Below, piece by piece: positions 26,178 through 37,794 of a stretch of 64,000 bases of DNA. The stretch lies in NCBI RefSeq assembly GCF_002288925.2, contig NW_022098058.1, positions 4,540,949 to 4,604,948 of the forward strand. The letters run 5' to 3'. The position numbers and the translations under genes are program-made. The DNA is from Delphinapterus leucas. Its lineage: Eukaryota > Chordata > Mammalia > Artiodactyla > Monodontidae. How positions within the stretch are numbered: position 1 is the first letter of the stretch; each line of letters opens with the position of its first letter. A model generated the notes under the pieces. That model saw nothing but the letters and a program-made list of their open reading frames with translations. It searched no databases and was not told the DNA's origin.

Positions 26178-27112
26178 CTATATCGCTCCTCCTGTAAGGC
26201 CTGCATTATTAATGAGTAGTCCCTCTGATAATGTTCCTTGAGGGTCTCAAAGGAGTCCTCTAGTCTGGCCTGGGTCTCCCGGATCTCCTGGATCTCATGT
26301 AGTAGTGCATCAAATCCTGAGCTCTGCATGTCCAGGGTGTTTGTTTTGGAGCTGGATGCTCCTACAGCAATGCCTCCAGCGGTGCTGTTGGCTCCCACCG
26401 AGCCTGACGTGGCACTAGAACAATCTTCCTCACTACCATATTTGGGGCTGGACTGAAAGTTTGAAATTACTCCCAAAGCCTTTCCCGCATCATCCACTTG
26501 CCCTTCCTCTAAAGAGTCCTTCAGGTTAGGGATATTGTCTGCACTGCCAAACTTATTCCGAATTAGTGAAGCGATCTCTCTGGGCTTAGAGACCACGGCC
26601 CCTGCTGCTGAATGGGTTGCCTGGGAGAAGCTGGAGAGTCCACCTTTAACACTGTCCACTACACCTTCACTGAAGCCGGTCACCTTTGCTCCCACATCCT
26701 TCAGACCCTGGTGCATGTCCCTGAAGACATCCTTTGGCTGCCGGGGGATCCCATTCTGCTCCACCTCTCGGAGCTTCCTATGGTAGTGCTCAAGCTTCTT
26801 TTGTAGTTGGAGGATGGTCTGGGCAGATTTCTGGTTCTTCTTCTCAAAAACCTGCTTGATACGAGCGGCCTGCTGCTTGTCCGCACTGTTGGCAAGCTTT
26901 AGGTACTCGGCAACGTTGTCGTCCCGGGCTGTTTGTGCAATCTTGATTTGTTCTGTGAGCTTCAGGATCTTCTGCTGCAAGTGAGCAATAGCAGCCTTTG
27001 TGCGCTGAGGGTCTGGTGTTCCATCCACAGCGTCTGTGTGGAGGCTGCCATCAGTGCTGGAGGCCACCGCACTGGAAGTCTGGGGGAGGCTGCTTAGTTC
27101 CAACCGCTCGAT
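26178..27112 (-). CDS. TMCC1: TMCC1 large coding exon (core coiled-coil domain)
   Basis: This 935-bp exon encodes 311 codons plus two bases of a split arginine codon. The acceptor AG is at 27114-27113 after a pyrimidine-rich stretch, and the donor GTAAGT starts at 26177. It opens in phase 0 with [14 protein letters not shown], so upstream exons must supply the start codon; the apparent start at 27103 is only an in-frame TTG. Residues 37-121 ([13 protein letters not shown] to REVEQNG) form the first coiled coil, with the family motif [13 protein letters not shown] middle region follows with [16 protein letters not shown] and the hallmark [19 protein letters not shown] at about 185-203. After a Ser/Gly-rich linker, a second coiled coil begins at [15 protein letters not shown] (about 267) and runs into EERYR at the donor. 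Identification as TMCC1 is very secure. Confidence 0.98.
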
Positions 27113-29117
27113 CTAGCATAAAAGCAAGAGGAGGATGTTAGAAGGAGCCCAAAAGGAGTAGCTCTCCAGAATCAATGGGCCCAAATGTATTGAAATTTTA
27201 CTTACTCAGCACCGATAGCTGACCTAATTCCTCCTGTCCTGTACAAGCCCCATCTCCCTCTTGGATACTGTCCTCATACAAGTACCCTTTGCTTTAAGCA
27301 TGAGTTCTATTTAAGTCTTTTGCTTTAAGCAAAAAGACTTACACAAGATGTAAACTGGGGGTATTCTTCCTTTGCTAGAGGATTTATTACAGTATTTCTT
27401 CAAATAATAAACCTCTCCTAGTGGGTTTAAAGCATGAATTAATTCACAAACATTCAACACACATATTTTTGTTTAGAAGCATATCTATGTACAACAAAGT
27501 ACATCTGTATTTCAATTTAATTATATATCATCTTAGTATTCAGATATCACTGTATTCCAATTCATGCTTTCAGATTACGGTCATCTGAAAATGTTGGCGA
27601 GAAAAGGTAATTTAAGTGGCTAGATATAAAAATCCAATTGTTATCACAGTGTCTTTTTATCAAATCATGTCAAGGTTGATGCAATCATTCTCTCTGTTCT
27701 ATTAGGGGCACTTAATGGGTAGCTGCAGACAGGTGAAGGAGGGAATGGGAGGGTACTGCTGAAAGGGCAAGGATGAACGTGGTATGCTCTTGAGAGTTAA
27801 AATCCCAAATCACAAGTAAATGTGATAAACTCAGGCAAGATAACATAGACACTCAGGGACACAGACAGTAAGAGGTTAGTAATTAACAAGTCAATGACTA
27901 AGTTCAGACCTTTTGAAGCTCAAATTTTGGGAGTTCTATCTAGAAAGATTTTTATTAGGCAAGGGACTCCAAAACACATACAATGACTATCCTCTGGTAT
28001 GCATGAGTGATCATTCAAGGAAGTTGAAGAAAAAGACAAGTTGTTCAGATTTGAAAACTTACACTATAATGCTTCAAAGCCATTAGCCAAAGCTAAGGGG
28101 AGGTCATGTTTCTCTAACTCAGGAGAAAGAAGTCCTTCAAGAAGGCGCCCCTGGGTGTGGCTTGTGGTGGTGAATTAGGGAAGGGCCCATGGAAAGAGGC
28201 TTTAGAAACTTACTCTCTATTGAGTAGTAACCGAAATAAATAATAAAATAACAATTGCTGGGAAACAAAAATTCCCAGTAGGAGTGACAGTGTACAAGTT
28301 TACCATCCCGGAGACTAAGGACACACTCTTTTCCTTGGTTCCCATCTCTAATCTGTCACCAGTAAACAATCTGCTAGGAAGAACTATATGTAGGTTACTC
28401 TCATATTTTAAAAAGTTGAATTAATTCTATAATGACAATAATAAAACAAATCTGAAATATTCATGAAATGCTGATAATTAACTTGTCAGTCTAGAGATGC
28501 ATTCTCCCTTTTTTCATCTTGGCTGTATCTCCTCAGTTTTACTGTCTGAGCACGGACTATGCCAATCTCTAAAACACATTTAGTTCGTTACTGGATTCAA
28601 TATATTACTACTAATGTGAACAGAAACAATATTATTTTCCTTCTAGATGAACAAATGTGAAATACTGTACATTTAAATAAAAGCAAAAGAATAATTTAAA
28701 ACTGAAATGAATAACAAAAATGACATTGGCTCCACTAATAAAAAGAATATGCAGAATAGTTAGGGACTAGCACAGTAACTGTTTTGTGTCACTTCTCCAT
28801 CTGTCCTGTTCATCTTTAGGTGCGTGCTAATAAGCAGTGAAAGGGCCAGAGGGAAGGCAGCAGAAGAGAGGATGAGCCAGAGTTCCAGATAAACCAAGTC
28901 GCCAAGACTTGCAAGAGAAGCTCCTGGAAACCCACTCTCTTCAGTTCCTTCGGTTCACTCTCTTAAGCTGTACAGAGTTCCCATTGTGTGATTTTCTTTC
29001 TGAATGGAATTTCAGATCCCATAACTATAGTATGTAATGTGACCCTGATTGTGTACTTATGCTTAATAGCTCAAAATCTACCACAGTATAAAAGGAAAGC
29101 AATATGAAACGTCTCTG

Positions 29118-29316
29118 AGCTTCCCTGGTGGCGCAGTGGTTGAGAGTCCGCCTGCCGATGCAGGGGACACGGGTTCGTGCCGCGGTCCGGGAAGATCCCA
29201 CATGACACGGAGCGGCTGGGCCCATGAGCCATGGCCGCTAAGCCTGCGCGTCCAGAGCCTGTGTTCCGCAATGGGAGAGGCCACAGCAGTGAGAGGCCCA
29301 CATACCGCAAAAAAAA
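29118..29316 (+). mobile_element. CHR SINE with target-site duplication
   Basis: A full-length plus-strand copy (GCTTCCCTGGTGGCGCAGTG through GAGAGGCCCACATACCGC) with a poly-A tail that has grown into a TA repeat. The duplication ATATGAAACGTCTCT lies at 29102-29116 and around 29357-29371. Confidence 0.95.
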
Positions 29317-29324
29317 AAAAAAAA

Positions 29325-29325
<1 letters not shown>

Positions 29326-29360
<35 letters not shown>
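29326..29360. repeat. (TA)n microsatellite in SINE tail
   Basis: About 17 uninterrupted TA units directly after the SINE poly-A; it probably arose by slippage in the tail. Confidence 0.95.
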
Positions 29361-29364
<4 letters not shown>

Positions 29365-29563
29365 CGTCTCTAGATCTAAGACTACAAGCTTATGCATGGT
29401 CTAGTTTTCTCAGGTTCTTTCTTATTACTTGAATATCAACTTATATGCATTCTTGTTGTCTAAAGAAGTGTAGACATGGAAATCAAGTTTAACTGTTACC
29501 CTGGAAGGACAGAAATTGATCATACTGCTCAAAAGATGGCTTTGGGACTAGAATCAAGGTTTG

Positions 29564-29757
29564 TTGTTGTTTTCTAAATTATTATTTATTTATCAAAAAA
29601 TAGTTGATTTACAATGTTGTGTTAATTTCTGCTGTACAGCAAAATGATTCAGTTACACATATATAATACATTCTTTTTTTTATTAATTTTTTTCCATTAT
29701 GGTCTATCACAGAATACTGAATATAGTTCCCTGTACCATATAGTAGGACCTTGTTGT
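29564..29757 (-). mobile_element. 5'-truncated LINE-1, antisense
   Basis: About 190 bp of L1 3' UTR in reverse (TTGATTTACAATGTTGTGTT, CTGTACAGCAAAATGATTCA, ATATAGTAGGACCTTGTTG). An exact duplication, TAGAATCAAGGTTTG, is at 29549-29563 and 29758-29772. It lies only about 140 bases downstream of the candidate alternative exon's donor. Confidence 0.92.
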
Positions 29758-29913
29758 TAGAATCAAGGTTTGATTACATCTCTAAAATTGAAAAAACCTG
29801 AATAAAGTTTCAATATAATTATTTACAAATCATCAGTTTAGATGTGTCTTTATTTCCCTGCACAGTAACTACAGAAATAAACCAGACTGTCTTTACTCCG
29901 ACTTCTGTCCTAC

Positions 29914-29970
29914 CTGGCTGTTCGGAGCCCCACTATGTCCTTCCAGTGTGTGACTCCCACTTAGAATCAT
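29914..29970 (-). CDS. TMCC1: Candidate alternative first coding exon of TMCC1 (19 codons)
   Basis: An ATG at 29970-29968 on the minus strand opens 19 codons, MILSGSHTLEGHSGAPNSQ, ending at CAG|GTAGGA (GT at 29913-29912). The 57-base coding part ends in phase 0 and would splice in frame to Ile at 27112, across an intron of only 2.8 kb, giving about 480 residues. The frame is closed upstream by TAG at 30033-30031. A pyrimidine-rich, promoter-like stretch with a TTTTTAAG element lies 130-220 bases upstream. The added peptide is short, Ser/Gly-rich and has no recognisable domain. Such a form would lack the N-terminal region of full-length TMCC1 but keep both coiled coils and the membrane anchor. 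I infer this from splice logic alone. Confidence 0.5.
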
Positions 29971-30105
29971 CAATATGGCTGCAAGAGCACAGCTGACAGA
30001 ATCCACTGTCCTCGGCCTTGAGAAAGAAAGCTAACCCACAGCTTCAGCAGGAGGGTAGTTTACACTTGAAACCATGAATCACTGGATTACTCAGTAACTC
30101 CTCCC
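29971..30105 (-). other. TMCC1: Predicted 5' UTR with an in-frame upstream ORF
   Basis: This is the expected leader of the 29.9-kb alternative first exon. On the minus strand an upstream ATG at 30075-30073 (TTCATGG context) starts a 14-codon frame that ends at TAG, 30033-30031. It is in the same frame as the candidate main ATG at 29970. Such a uORF would be expected to lower translation of the downstream frame. Confidence 0.35.
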
Positions 30106-30124
30106 AATCCTGGCAGGCACTGTT

Positions 30125-30220
30125 CTTAAAAAGGAAGGCGAGAGAGAGCAGGAAATCAGCAGAGGAGAGGAGGGGAGGGGAGGGGAGAGAAAGAGGAGGA
30201 AAGAGAAAGATATATTGAAC
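30125..30220 (-). promoter_or_regulatory. Pyrimidine-rich promoter-like region with TATA-variant
   Basis: On the minus strand a run of CCCCT and CTCTCT units (30145-30215) leads to TTTTTAAG at 30125-30132, placed where a weak TATA element would direct initiation near 30100. The purine-rich plus strand could adopt triplex structure. The link to TMCC1 is inferred from the exon that follows. Confidence 0.35.
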
Positions 30221-30589
30221 TACAGAATTATAGGACAGGGGTTGTGCATACTCTCTCGGTATCTTTTGAATTATGAACCAAGTCCTTGGTGGCCTGAATA
30301 CTTAGCGCTGGAAGGGCCTGACTTAGCTTTGAGTTGTGAACGTACCAAGTGAAAAGTTCTCTTTTCCAACAGTCTTTGCTAGCATACTAGGCTATCCACA
30401 TAAAACAACATAAAATTAGATTCCTACTTCACTCCAGACAAACAACTATTGCAAATTTGAAATGTGTAATTGCAAATGTGAAAAGCAAATTTAAAACCTT
30501 TTAGAAGGCAGTACTGGAAAATAGGAAAGGGTTTTCTTATACAGGAAAAGGCATAGATCAGAAAAACAAGACTATTAAGTCTGGCTACA

Positions 30590-30850
30590 TTTAGTGTAGC
30601 AGTGAAGCATGGATTCTGGCATAAACTGCTTGGGTTGGAAACTGGCTTTGCTACTTACTAGCCATGTGACATTGGGCAAGTTATTTAACCTCTGTCTATA
30701 TCCATTTCATCAACTGTAAAATATGGATAATACTAATGCCCATTTTCAGAAGACTGTTGTGAGGAGGAAGTGAATCAATGAACATAAAAACTCTCAAAAC
30801 AGTATCAGGCACAGTGTAAGCTGTTAGTACTGGCTATTATTTTTGTACCA
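30590..30850 (+). repeat. MIR SINE
   Basis: GGATTCTGGCATAAACTGCT, CTAGCCATGTGACATTGGGC, AAGTTATTTAACCTCTGTCT and ATCAGGCACAGTG are nearly full-length MIR. Confidence 0.88.
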
Positions 30851-31739
30851 TGTAAGTGGTTCTTTTTGAAAAATTCAAATATTAAAAGATTCCAGAATAT
30901 ACTTCCTTGCAAGATCTTTCACATTTCAGGCATAAACTAGGGGATACGAAGAGCCTGAACCCAAGGAATAATGTAATTCAACATTACATAAAGTAACAAT
31001 AGTCATCTTTCTTGACAGTTGGTCTTGTGGCTAGGCAGCTGGTTGCCTAATCTTCCAGTTCTCACAATAACCCTACAAAGTAGACACTGTTATCACTAAT
31101 TTACAAGTGAACTGACTGTGAGGTGCCTCCTACTACCTTATCACTTGGCAATTTGACAACAGCAGCAGCAATATCACCCTCACAACAGGGTTTCCTATGA
31201 CCATACTCCCTGAAGGGCTTTCAAATCTAATCATACCCACTAAATAGCAAGCAGCAGCCCACTTATTGCTGAGGTTAGAATTAATTTGTATAGAAAAAGC
31301 TAGGACCAAAAGTCAGTCAGTTAAACATATTTTGACTACTTATTATAAGTTAGGCAATATGCTACAAGGCTAGAGATATGGTCAGAAGCCACAATTAATA
31401 TCTAACTGTTGCTATAACAAGCAGCCTATACTGCTTTGTTTGTACTTTGTCTCTTACTATTGAGAATTCATTGTTGAAATTATCTATTCACTGATCTGAA
31501 TTAACTGACCAGAAAACAGCCCAAGAGAAAATTTTCAACAGCTATACCTCAAAACACTGATTAATCAAGGACAGAACTGGAGCCATCTACGGCAGAGTTT
31601 TGATAAAGCTTTATAATGGCTTTCAATTTTCATTTGCAAATATATTAAAGATCTGTCGACTTTCTCTAAGTGGATTAAAGTGTTAGAACACAGCAGGACC
31701 CAGCTCTGAGAACAGTGGAAACGGCAACACGGTGGAAGG

Positions 31740-31940
31740 GGCACTTTCAAGAGTAAAAGGACCTGGGTTCAAACCTGACTCTGTCACCTCACAGCTGTGT
31801 GTCTCTGGGCCATCTACTAGTTCTCTTTGAGCCTAAGTTTTCTCTTCCATACAATGGGGCTATCATTTTCTCATGAGATTATTTGAAAAGATGTTAAATG
31901 TGTGTTATGCCTGCCAAGCGAGGTAAGCATTCAAGAAGTT
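31740..31940 (+). repeat. MIR SINE
   Basis: ACCTGGGTTCAAACCTGACT, CTGTGTGTCTCTGGGCCATC and ACAATGGGGCTATCATTTTC follow the MIR order. A short reverse MIR piece also lies at about 31055-31120. Confidence 0.75.
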
Positions 31941-33405
31941 ACCTTTTTCTATTCCTTACCTGGTTCATTACTCAAAATCCAAGATATGTATATTTTTAGC
32001 TAAAAAAGATTCAGAAATCCCTGACTTGACATTGCTATCTTCAATAAAAGCCACAGTCCCATTCTGCTTACTTAGTATGATGAAGTCATCTTATCTATGC
32101 TTTATAGAGTATTGTCTCTCTCAGGCAACCTCATACTCTGCACATTAAATAATCCGTATCTTTTCTGAGAAAATGAAGAAGGAATTTTACGATAAAAGAA
32201 GAAGGGGTTAGAGAGTGAGGAAGTCTTTGTAGTTAATCTGAAAACAAATACAAGCTTGACTATCTTGGTTTTTTTGAAAGTGTATCTTTTCCAAAGCCAA
32301 TTTCACAGAATGGGTTGTGCCGTCGCCTGTGCAAGTTGACGCTGGGGCACCTGCAGACCACTGTTCTGCCAAATATTTTCTCAGAGATACAGTAGCCATG
32401 TTTCGAATCAAAATTGGAGTGTATGGTTCAATTCAAGTACACTTAGTGGGGGCAATAAGATAGAATATTTGATTTGGGGGAGGCCACTCCCCAAATCCAA
32501 TACCAATGGTAATCCCTAGAGAGTCTTAATCTCGGCCCTAAGAACCACACAGGAATCTACCTTCTAATCGATAATAAACATGAACAGGCTCTGGTTGGTC
32601 TTATAAGCTTTTCTTCTTCTGCCAGGCGGATTGTGTTGAGAACATAAAACACAAGAAAGAGTCCTGCCTTAGGTGTTACACAGCTCTGGATCTGAATTTT
32701 GCATCATCTCCTTCAGGCTTGCCTTTCCACCTCCCCCATGTCTCATCCCTAACAAAAATAAAAGAAACCCCACAGTCTATCAGCACTTTGTGAAGAAAGT
32801 ATATCTTAATCATGACAATGTTTTTTCACCCATCTCCACAGTCTCACTGTAGAAACAAATGCCCTTCCCTCCTCACAGTCAGCACAACTCTGTTGAGCAA
32901 ATTTCTCCTGTGCGATTCTGACCGACGTTGAGTTTGCCATGCTGTGAAATGGAGAGTAGATCTCAAGTGGGTGTAAAAGAAAATAAAAATAGACTAAATT
33001 CCACTATCCCACAGCAAGCAAGCCTTTTCTCTAAGCATTCCATATTCTGCTTTGGACCTAAAACCAAGATTCAGGTCATAGTCTAAAAAACAGGCCTTTT
33101 CAGTTGTCATAAAATTTTTCCTTAATTTGATAAATAATTCTTATACAGACCGAAGAGTTTCCTATAAGTTCTAGGAATCACCTTTGCACTTTTTTTTACA
33201 GAGAACTTTAGTACATGAAACAACCCTAGGTTCCGTGGAGATGTGTCTGGATCACCACAAAGGGGAATAGTGAAGCCAAGTGAGCAGGACTCCTGGAACC
33301 CTGATTACCTCTTCTTTCATTTATTTTATATGGGTATCCTGGGAAATTTTTGCTTAGAAAAAGAAAAGGAAACAATGTTTTATTGCTTATTTTTAAAAAG
33401 TTTGA

Positions 33406-35441
33406 CAGGGATGCAAGGATGGTTGAACATCTGCAAATTAACCAATGTGATAGACCACTCTAACAAAATGAAGGATAAAAATCATGTGATAATCTCCATA
33501 GATGCAGGAAAAGCATCTGACAAGATTCAACAGTCATTTTTCATAAAAAATTCTCAATAAAATGGGTACAAAAGGAGGATATGTCAATGTAATAAAGATC
33601 ATATATGACAAACCCACAGCTAACATCATACTCGATGATGAAAAATAGAAAGCTCTCTCTCTAAGATCAGGAACAACACAAAGATGCCTACTCTCACTAT
33701 CCTTATTCAACATGACATTGGAAATCCTAGCCAGACAATTAGATAAGAAAAAGAAATAGAAGGCATCCAAATTGGAAAGGAAAATGTAAAACCATCACTA
33801 CTTGCACATGATATGATTTTAAACACAGAAAATCCTAAAGATTCCAAAAAACTACTAGAAATAATAAACGAATACAGTAAATTTGCAGGGTACAAAATCA
33901 GTATTGAAAGATCTGCTGCATTTCTATGCACTAATAATGAACTAGCAGAAAGAGAAAATAAGAAAACAATCCTATTTTCAAACACAACAAAAAGAATAAA
34001 ATACCTAGGAATAAATTTAACCAAGGAGGTTAAAGACCTGTACACTGAAAACTATAAGACGTTGTTTAAAGAAATTGAAGAAAACACAAAGAAATGGAAA
34101 GATATTCCACGCTCATGAACTGAAAGAATTAACATTGTTAAAATGTCCATACCACGTAAAGCAATCTACAGATTCAATGCAATCCCTACCAAAATCTCAA
34201 TGACATTTTTCATAGAAATAGAACAAAAAATCCTAAAATTTGTACGGAACCACAAAACACCCTGAATAGCCAAAGCAATCCTGAGAAAAAAGAACAAAGC
34301 TGGACATATCACACTCCCTGACTGCAAATTATACTACAAAGCTTTAACAATAAAAACAACATGGTACTGGCAGAAAAACAAACATACAGATCAACAGGAC
34401 AGAATTGAGAGCCCAGAAATTAACCCACAATTAATTTATGACAAAGGAGCAAACAACATACACTGGAGAAAGGACAGTCTCTTCAATAAATGGTGTTGGA
34501 AAAACTGGACAGCCACATGCAAAAGAATGAAACTAGACCACTATCTTACACCATACACAAAAAATTAACTCAAAATGGTTTAAGGATTTGAAAGTAAGAC
34601 CTGAAACCATAAAAATCCTAGAAGAAAACATAGGCCTTATAGTCTAACATGGGTCTTGCAATATCTTTCTGAGTATGTCTCCTCAGGGAAGGGAAACAAA
34701 AGCAAACATAAACAAATAGCACTGCATCAAACTAAAAAGCGTCTGCACACCAAAGGAAATCATCAACAAAACAAAAGACAACCTAATGAATGGGAGAAAA
34801 CATTTGTAAATGATATGACCGATAAGGGGTTAATATCTAAAATATATAAAGAGCTCATGCAACTCTACAATAACAACAACAAAATACAAACAATCTGATT
34901 AAAAAATGGGCAGAGTGGGACTTCCCAGGTGGCGCAGTGGTTAAGAATCCACCTGTGTGTGTGTATGTGTGGTGTGTGTATACACATACATATACATACA
35001 CACAATGGAACACATACATATACATACACATATACACAATGGAATACCACTCAGCCATATAAAAAGATGACATCTTAACATCTGTGACAACATGGATGGA
35101 CCTTGAGGGTATTATGCTAAGTAAGTCAGATGGAGAAAATTTCACTCATATGTGGAATAAAAAACAAAATAAAACAAATAAATGAACAAACAGAACAAAA
35201 ACAAAACACGTAGATATAGAGATTAGATTGGCGGTTACCAGAGAGGAAGGAGGGTTGGGGGAGGGCAAAATGGGTAAAGGGGGTCAACTGTATGGTGCCA
35301 GATGGAAACTAAACCTTTGGTGGTGCACATGAAGTAGTGTATACAGAAGTTGAAATACAATGTTGTACACATGAAACTTATGTCAAGTTACAGACCAATG
35401 TTACAGCAATTAAAAATACACACACACAAAATCGCACTCAA
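33406..35441 (+). mobile_element. Truncated LINE-1 with duplication and internal rearrangement
   Basis: The 3' part of L1: the C-terminal part of ORF2 (reverse transcriptase to C-terminal domain) and the 3' UTR. ORF2 is recognisable as pieces in different frames ([54 protein letters not shown]), broken by stops, including CACCCTGAATAGCC near 34258. The duplication AAAAAGTTTGA flanks it at 33395-33405 and 35442-35452. A SINE head and a dinucleotide repeat interrupt it at 34917-35035, where about 0.5 kb of L1 is missing. It is inactive. Confidence 0.9.
34917..35035 (+). mobile_element. SINE head fused to TG/CA microsatellite inside LINE-1
   Basis: GGGACTTCCCAGGTGGCGCA and GTGGTTAAGAATCCACC are the first 37 or so bases of a CHR SINE. 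They then break into TGTGTGTGTATGTG, pass through a TATACACATACATA inversion and end in CA-rich sequence leading to L1 at ATGGAATACCACTCAGCC. The SINE body, its tail and a segment of L1 are absent. Confidence 0.8.
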
Positions 35442-35809
35442 AAAAAGTTTGAAAAATCATTGATACACAAGTAATACTCATGACAAGAATCCTGGTCACT
35501 TGTGAATTTGGCACTACAGTCTAGTTTGTCTCAAACTTCCCTTTTCTATTGAGAACCACTTAAGGCCCCACTCTCTTTTCTACCACCAGCACTTTTCAGG
35601 TCCATCTTCATCAAAAACAAAGTTTTAAAATCACTTCATGGGTGACGTGCACTGAAATGTGAATTCTGGTGGGGTTTACTCTCTAGCTTTGTAGCTGAAG
35701 ATCCTACCATGTGCAAAATTTTGACAAAAAAACTATATCATGGATCACTTGGAAATAATGGAAACTTTAAATCTATATATGCTAAGGGTCAAAACTATAA
35801 TTTGGTTCT

Positions 35810-36170
35810 TCTGACATGGCACACTGTTTCACACTTCCAGGCTTCTGCCCACAAGGCTCCCTCGGCCAGTCCAGGGTATATTCTCCTTTCCTTTTCTGGC
35901 TGAAGGAAACCCAGTTCAGGCATAACCTCCTTCAGGAAATCTTTCCTGACAACCTCCCTCTCCCAGCTGGATTAATGGCTCCTCCTTTATATTCTTTTTT
36001 CTATGTTTCTGTACCACTTGTCCCTATCACATTATGCTGAAATGATTGCTTGAGTGTGTTGCCTCCACTGACAGTTCCTGAGGGCAGGGGTCACATCACA
36101 TTCATCTTTGTGCCCCAAGAAGGTACCACAATGCCTTGGACAAAGAAGATATCAAGTAAATGTTCAATAT
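35810..36170 (+). mobile_element. L2 LINE 3' fragment
   Basis: TTCAGGAAATCTTTCCTGAC, CCTGAGGGCAGGGGTCACAT and ATATCAAGTAAATGTTCAAT match the order of the L2 3' end. Confidence 0.75.
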
Positions 36171-36549
36171 AAATGCTCGCCAGCATCTCCTTAAAATGAT
36201 TCTTTTAGATCTCATATGCCATGCAGTGACTCAGCCTATGTTACTCTGAATGGAAAAAAGGTCAGAATTTTTGTAAGAAAAATAGCTTCCAACAGATGAT
36301 ATTCATCCCTCCAAGGCTGCTGAGGAAAAACTGCTGAGTTGAATATGAGTTTAGATTATTAACATCCTAAATGGCCAACCTGTTCCAACCCCACTGCAAA
36401 ATATCCATTATGGAATCTAGGCCTGTTGCTCAGAATTGCTTTGTCACAGGAGGACTGATTTCCTGGCTTACGTGAAATAGATCATTGAGGATTTGCACTG
36501 ACAGATGTACTTCAGGCCCGATGTTTGGATTTAATAGGTTCATGTGAGC

Positions 36550-36690
36550 CTGGGAGGGAGGGAGGAAAAGGGAGGAAAAGGAAGGAAGAAAGGAAGGAAG
36601 GAAGGGAGGGAGGGAGGGAAGAGAAAGAAAGAAAGAGAGAAAGAAAAAGAGAAAGAGAGAAAGAAAGAAAGAATGAAAGAAAGTTAGTCC
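36550..36690. repeat. Purine-rich (GGAA)n/(GAAA)n repeat
   Basis: About 140 bases almost purely of A and G on the plus strand: GGGAGG and GGAAGGAA units pass into GAAAGAAAGAGA units. The plus-strand frame over it is low-complexity Lys/Arg/Glu and not a gene. Confidence 0.95.
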
Positions 36691-36819
36691 ATAAGGAGCC
36701 TACAAAATCACAGCATCAATGGTGTAAGTATAAAATTATATTCCGCTTTGTTATGGTTAGGAGTTTTTTTACAAGCACAGATTCTTTGAGCTAGAAAGGA
36801 ACCAAACAGGTCATCCAGT

Positions 36820-36925
36820 GAGCCATGGCCGCTGAGCCTGTGCATCCGGAGCCTGTGCTCCACAACGGGAGAGGCCACAACAGTGAGAGGCCCGCATACC
36901 GCAAAACAAAACAAAACAAAAAAAC
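36820..36925 (+). mobile_element. 5'-truncated CHR SINE
   Basis: Only the 3' half is present (GTGAGCCATGGCCGCTGAGC through GAGAGGCCCGCATACCGC), followed by an AAAAC-repeat tail. No clear duplication is seen. Confidence 0.9.
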
Positions 36926-37432
36926 TCATATAAAACCCATGTGTGGATAAGCCAATTTGTAAAACTGCCACCAGTGAGTTCCCCTTTACAAGTTAATTCC
37001 CTGCAAATACTTTTATGACACAGTCTAATTAAGACAAAAGATTTCTAAGCCTCAGCTTAATCCTATTTATTTCAAGCAATTCTGATAAAACAAATTCTAA
37101 AAAGCAATGAAAGAATTTGGAAAGCTCCATGGGTTTGTGATAATCTGGCTGTCTCTGAACTGGCTACTGTTAGGCTTGTTAGCTTGTGAAGAGTAAAGGC
37201 TCTAAGCAGGGGCTGTCCAAACTGTATATCCCCAATTCCATTTTATGGCTTAATTACTCTTCTTTCTATTAAAATGGTCTTAAATATCATTTATTTGCTA
37301 ACGGCTTCCAAATGCATACCACAGCCCATACTTCCCTTAACTCTAGACTCATATATCCAACTACCTACTCAATATCTCTACTTGGATGTCTAACAATCAT
37401 TTCAAATTTACTATGTACAAAACTGTGGGGCT

Positions 37433-37633
37433 TCCCTGGTGGCGCAGTGATTGAGAGTCCGCCTGCCGATGCAGGGGACGCGGGTTCGTGCCCCGGTCTG
37501 GGAGGATCCCACGTGCCGCGGAGCGGCTGGGCCCGTGGGCCATGGCTGCTAAGCCTGTGCGTCCGGAGCCTGTGCTCCGCAACGGGAGAGGCCACAACAG
37601 TGAGAGGCCCGCGTACTGCAAAAAAAAAAAAAA
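37433..37633 (+). mobile_element. CHR SINE, full length
   Basis: GCTTCCCTGGTGGCGCAGTG to GAGAGGCCCGCGTACTGC with a short poly-A. Flanking duplication is unclear (AAAACTG against AAAACACTG). Frames of about 95-111 codons on both strands are SINE-derived. Confidence 0.93.
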
Positions 37634-37794
37634 CACTGAGTTCCTGACATCCCACAAACCTGCTTCCCCTGCAGTCTTTCCCATCTCAGATAATGGCTAC
37701 TTCACTGATCCATGGGATCAGATCCAAAGCCTTAGTGTCATCTTCAACTCCTCTTTCTTTCTCATACCTTACCCAGTTAACATTAATAAAGACA

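Noticed and set aside
26238..26806. Plus-strand open frames of 64-83 codons over the large TMCC1 exon
   Set aside because: They are shadows of the conserved minus-strand coding exon, with no features of their own.
27101..27103. Start of a 309-codon protein at the beginning of the large exon
   Set aside because: The codon is TTG, and the frame continues upstream to a splice acceptor at 27113. It is an internal Leu of TMCC1, not a start.
36525..36794. 89-codon Lys/Arg/Glu-rich frame
   Set aside because: It is a translation of the purine-rich simple repeat.
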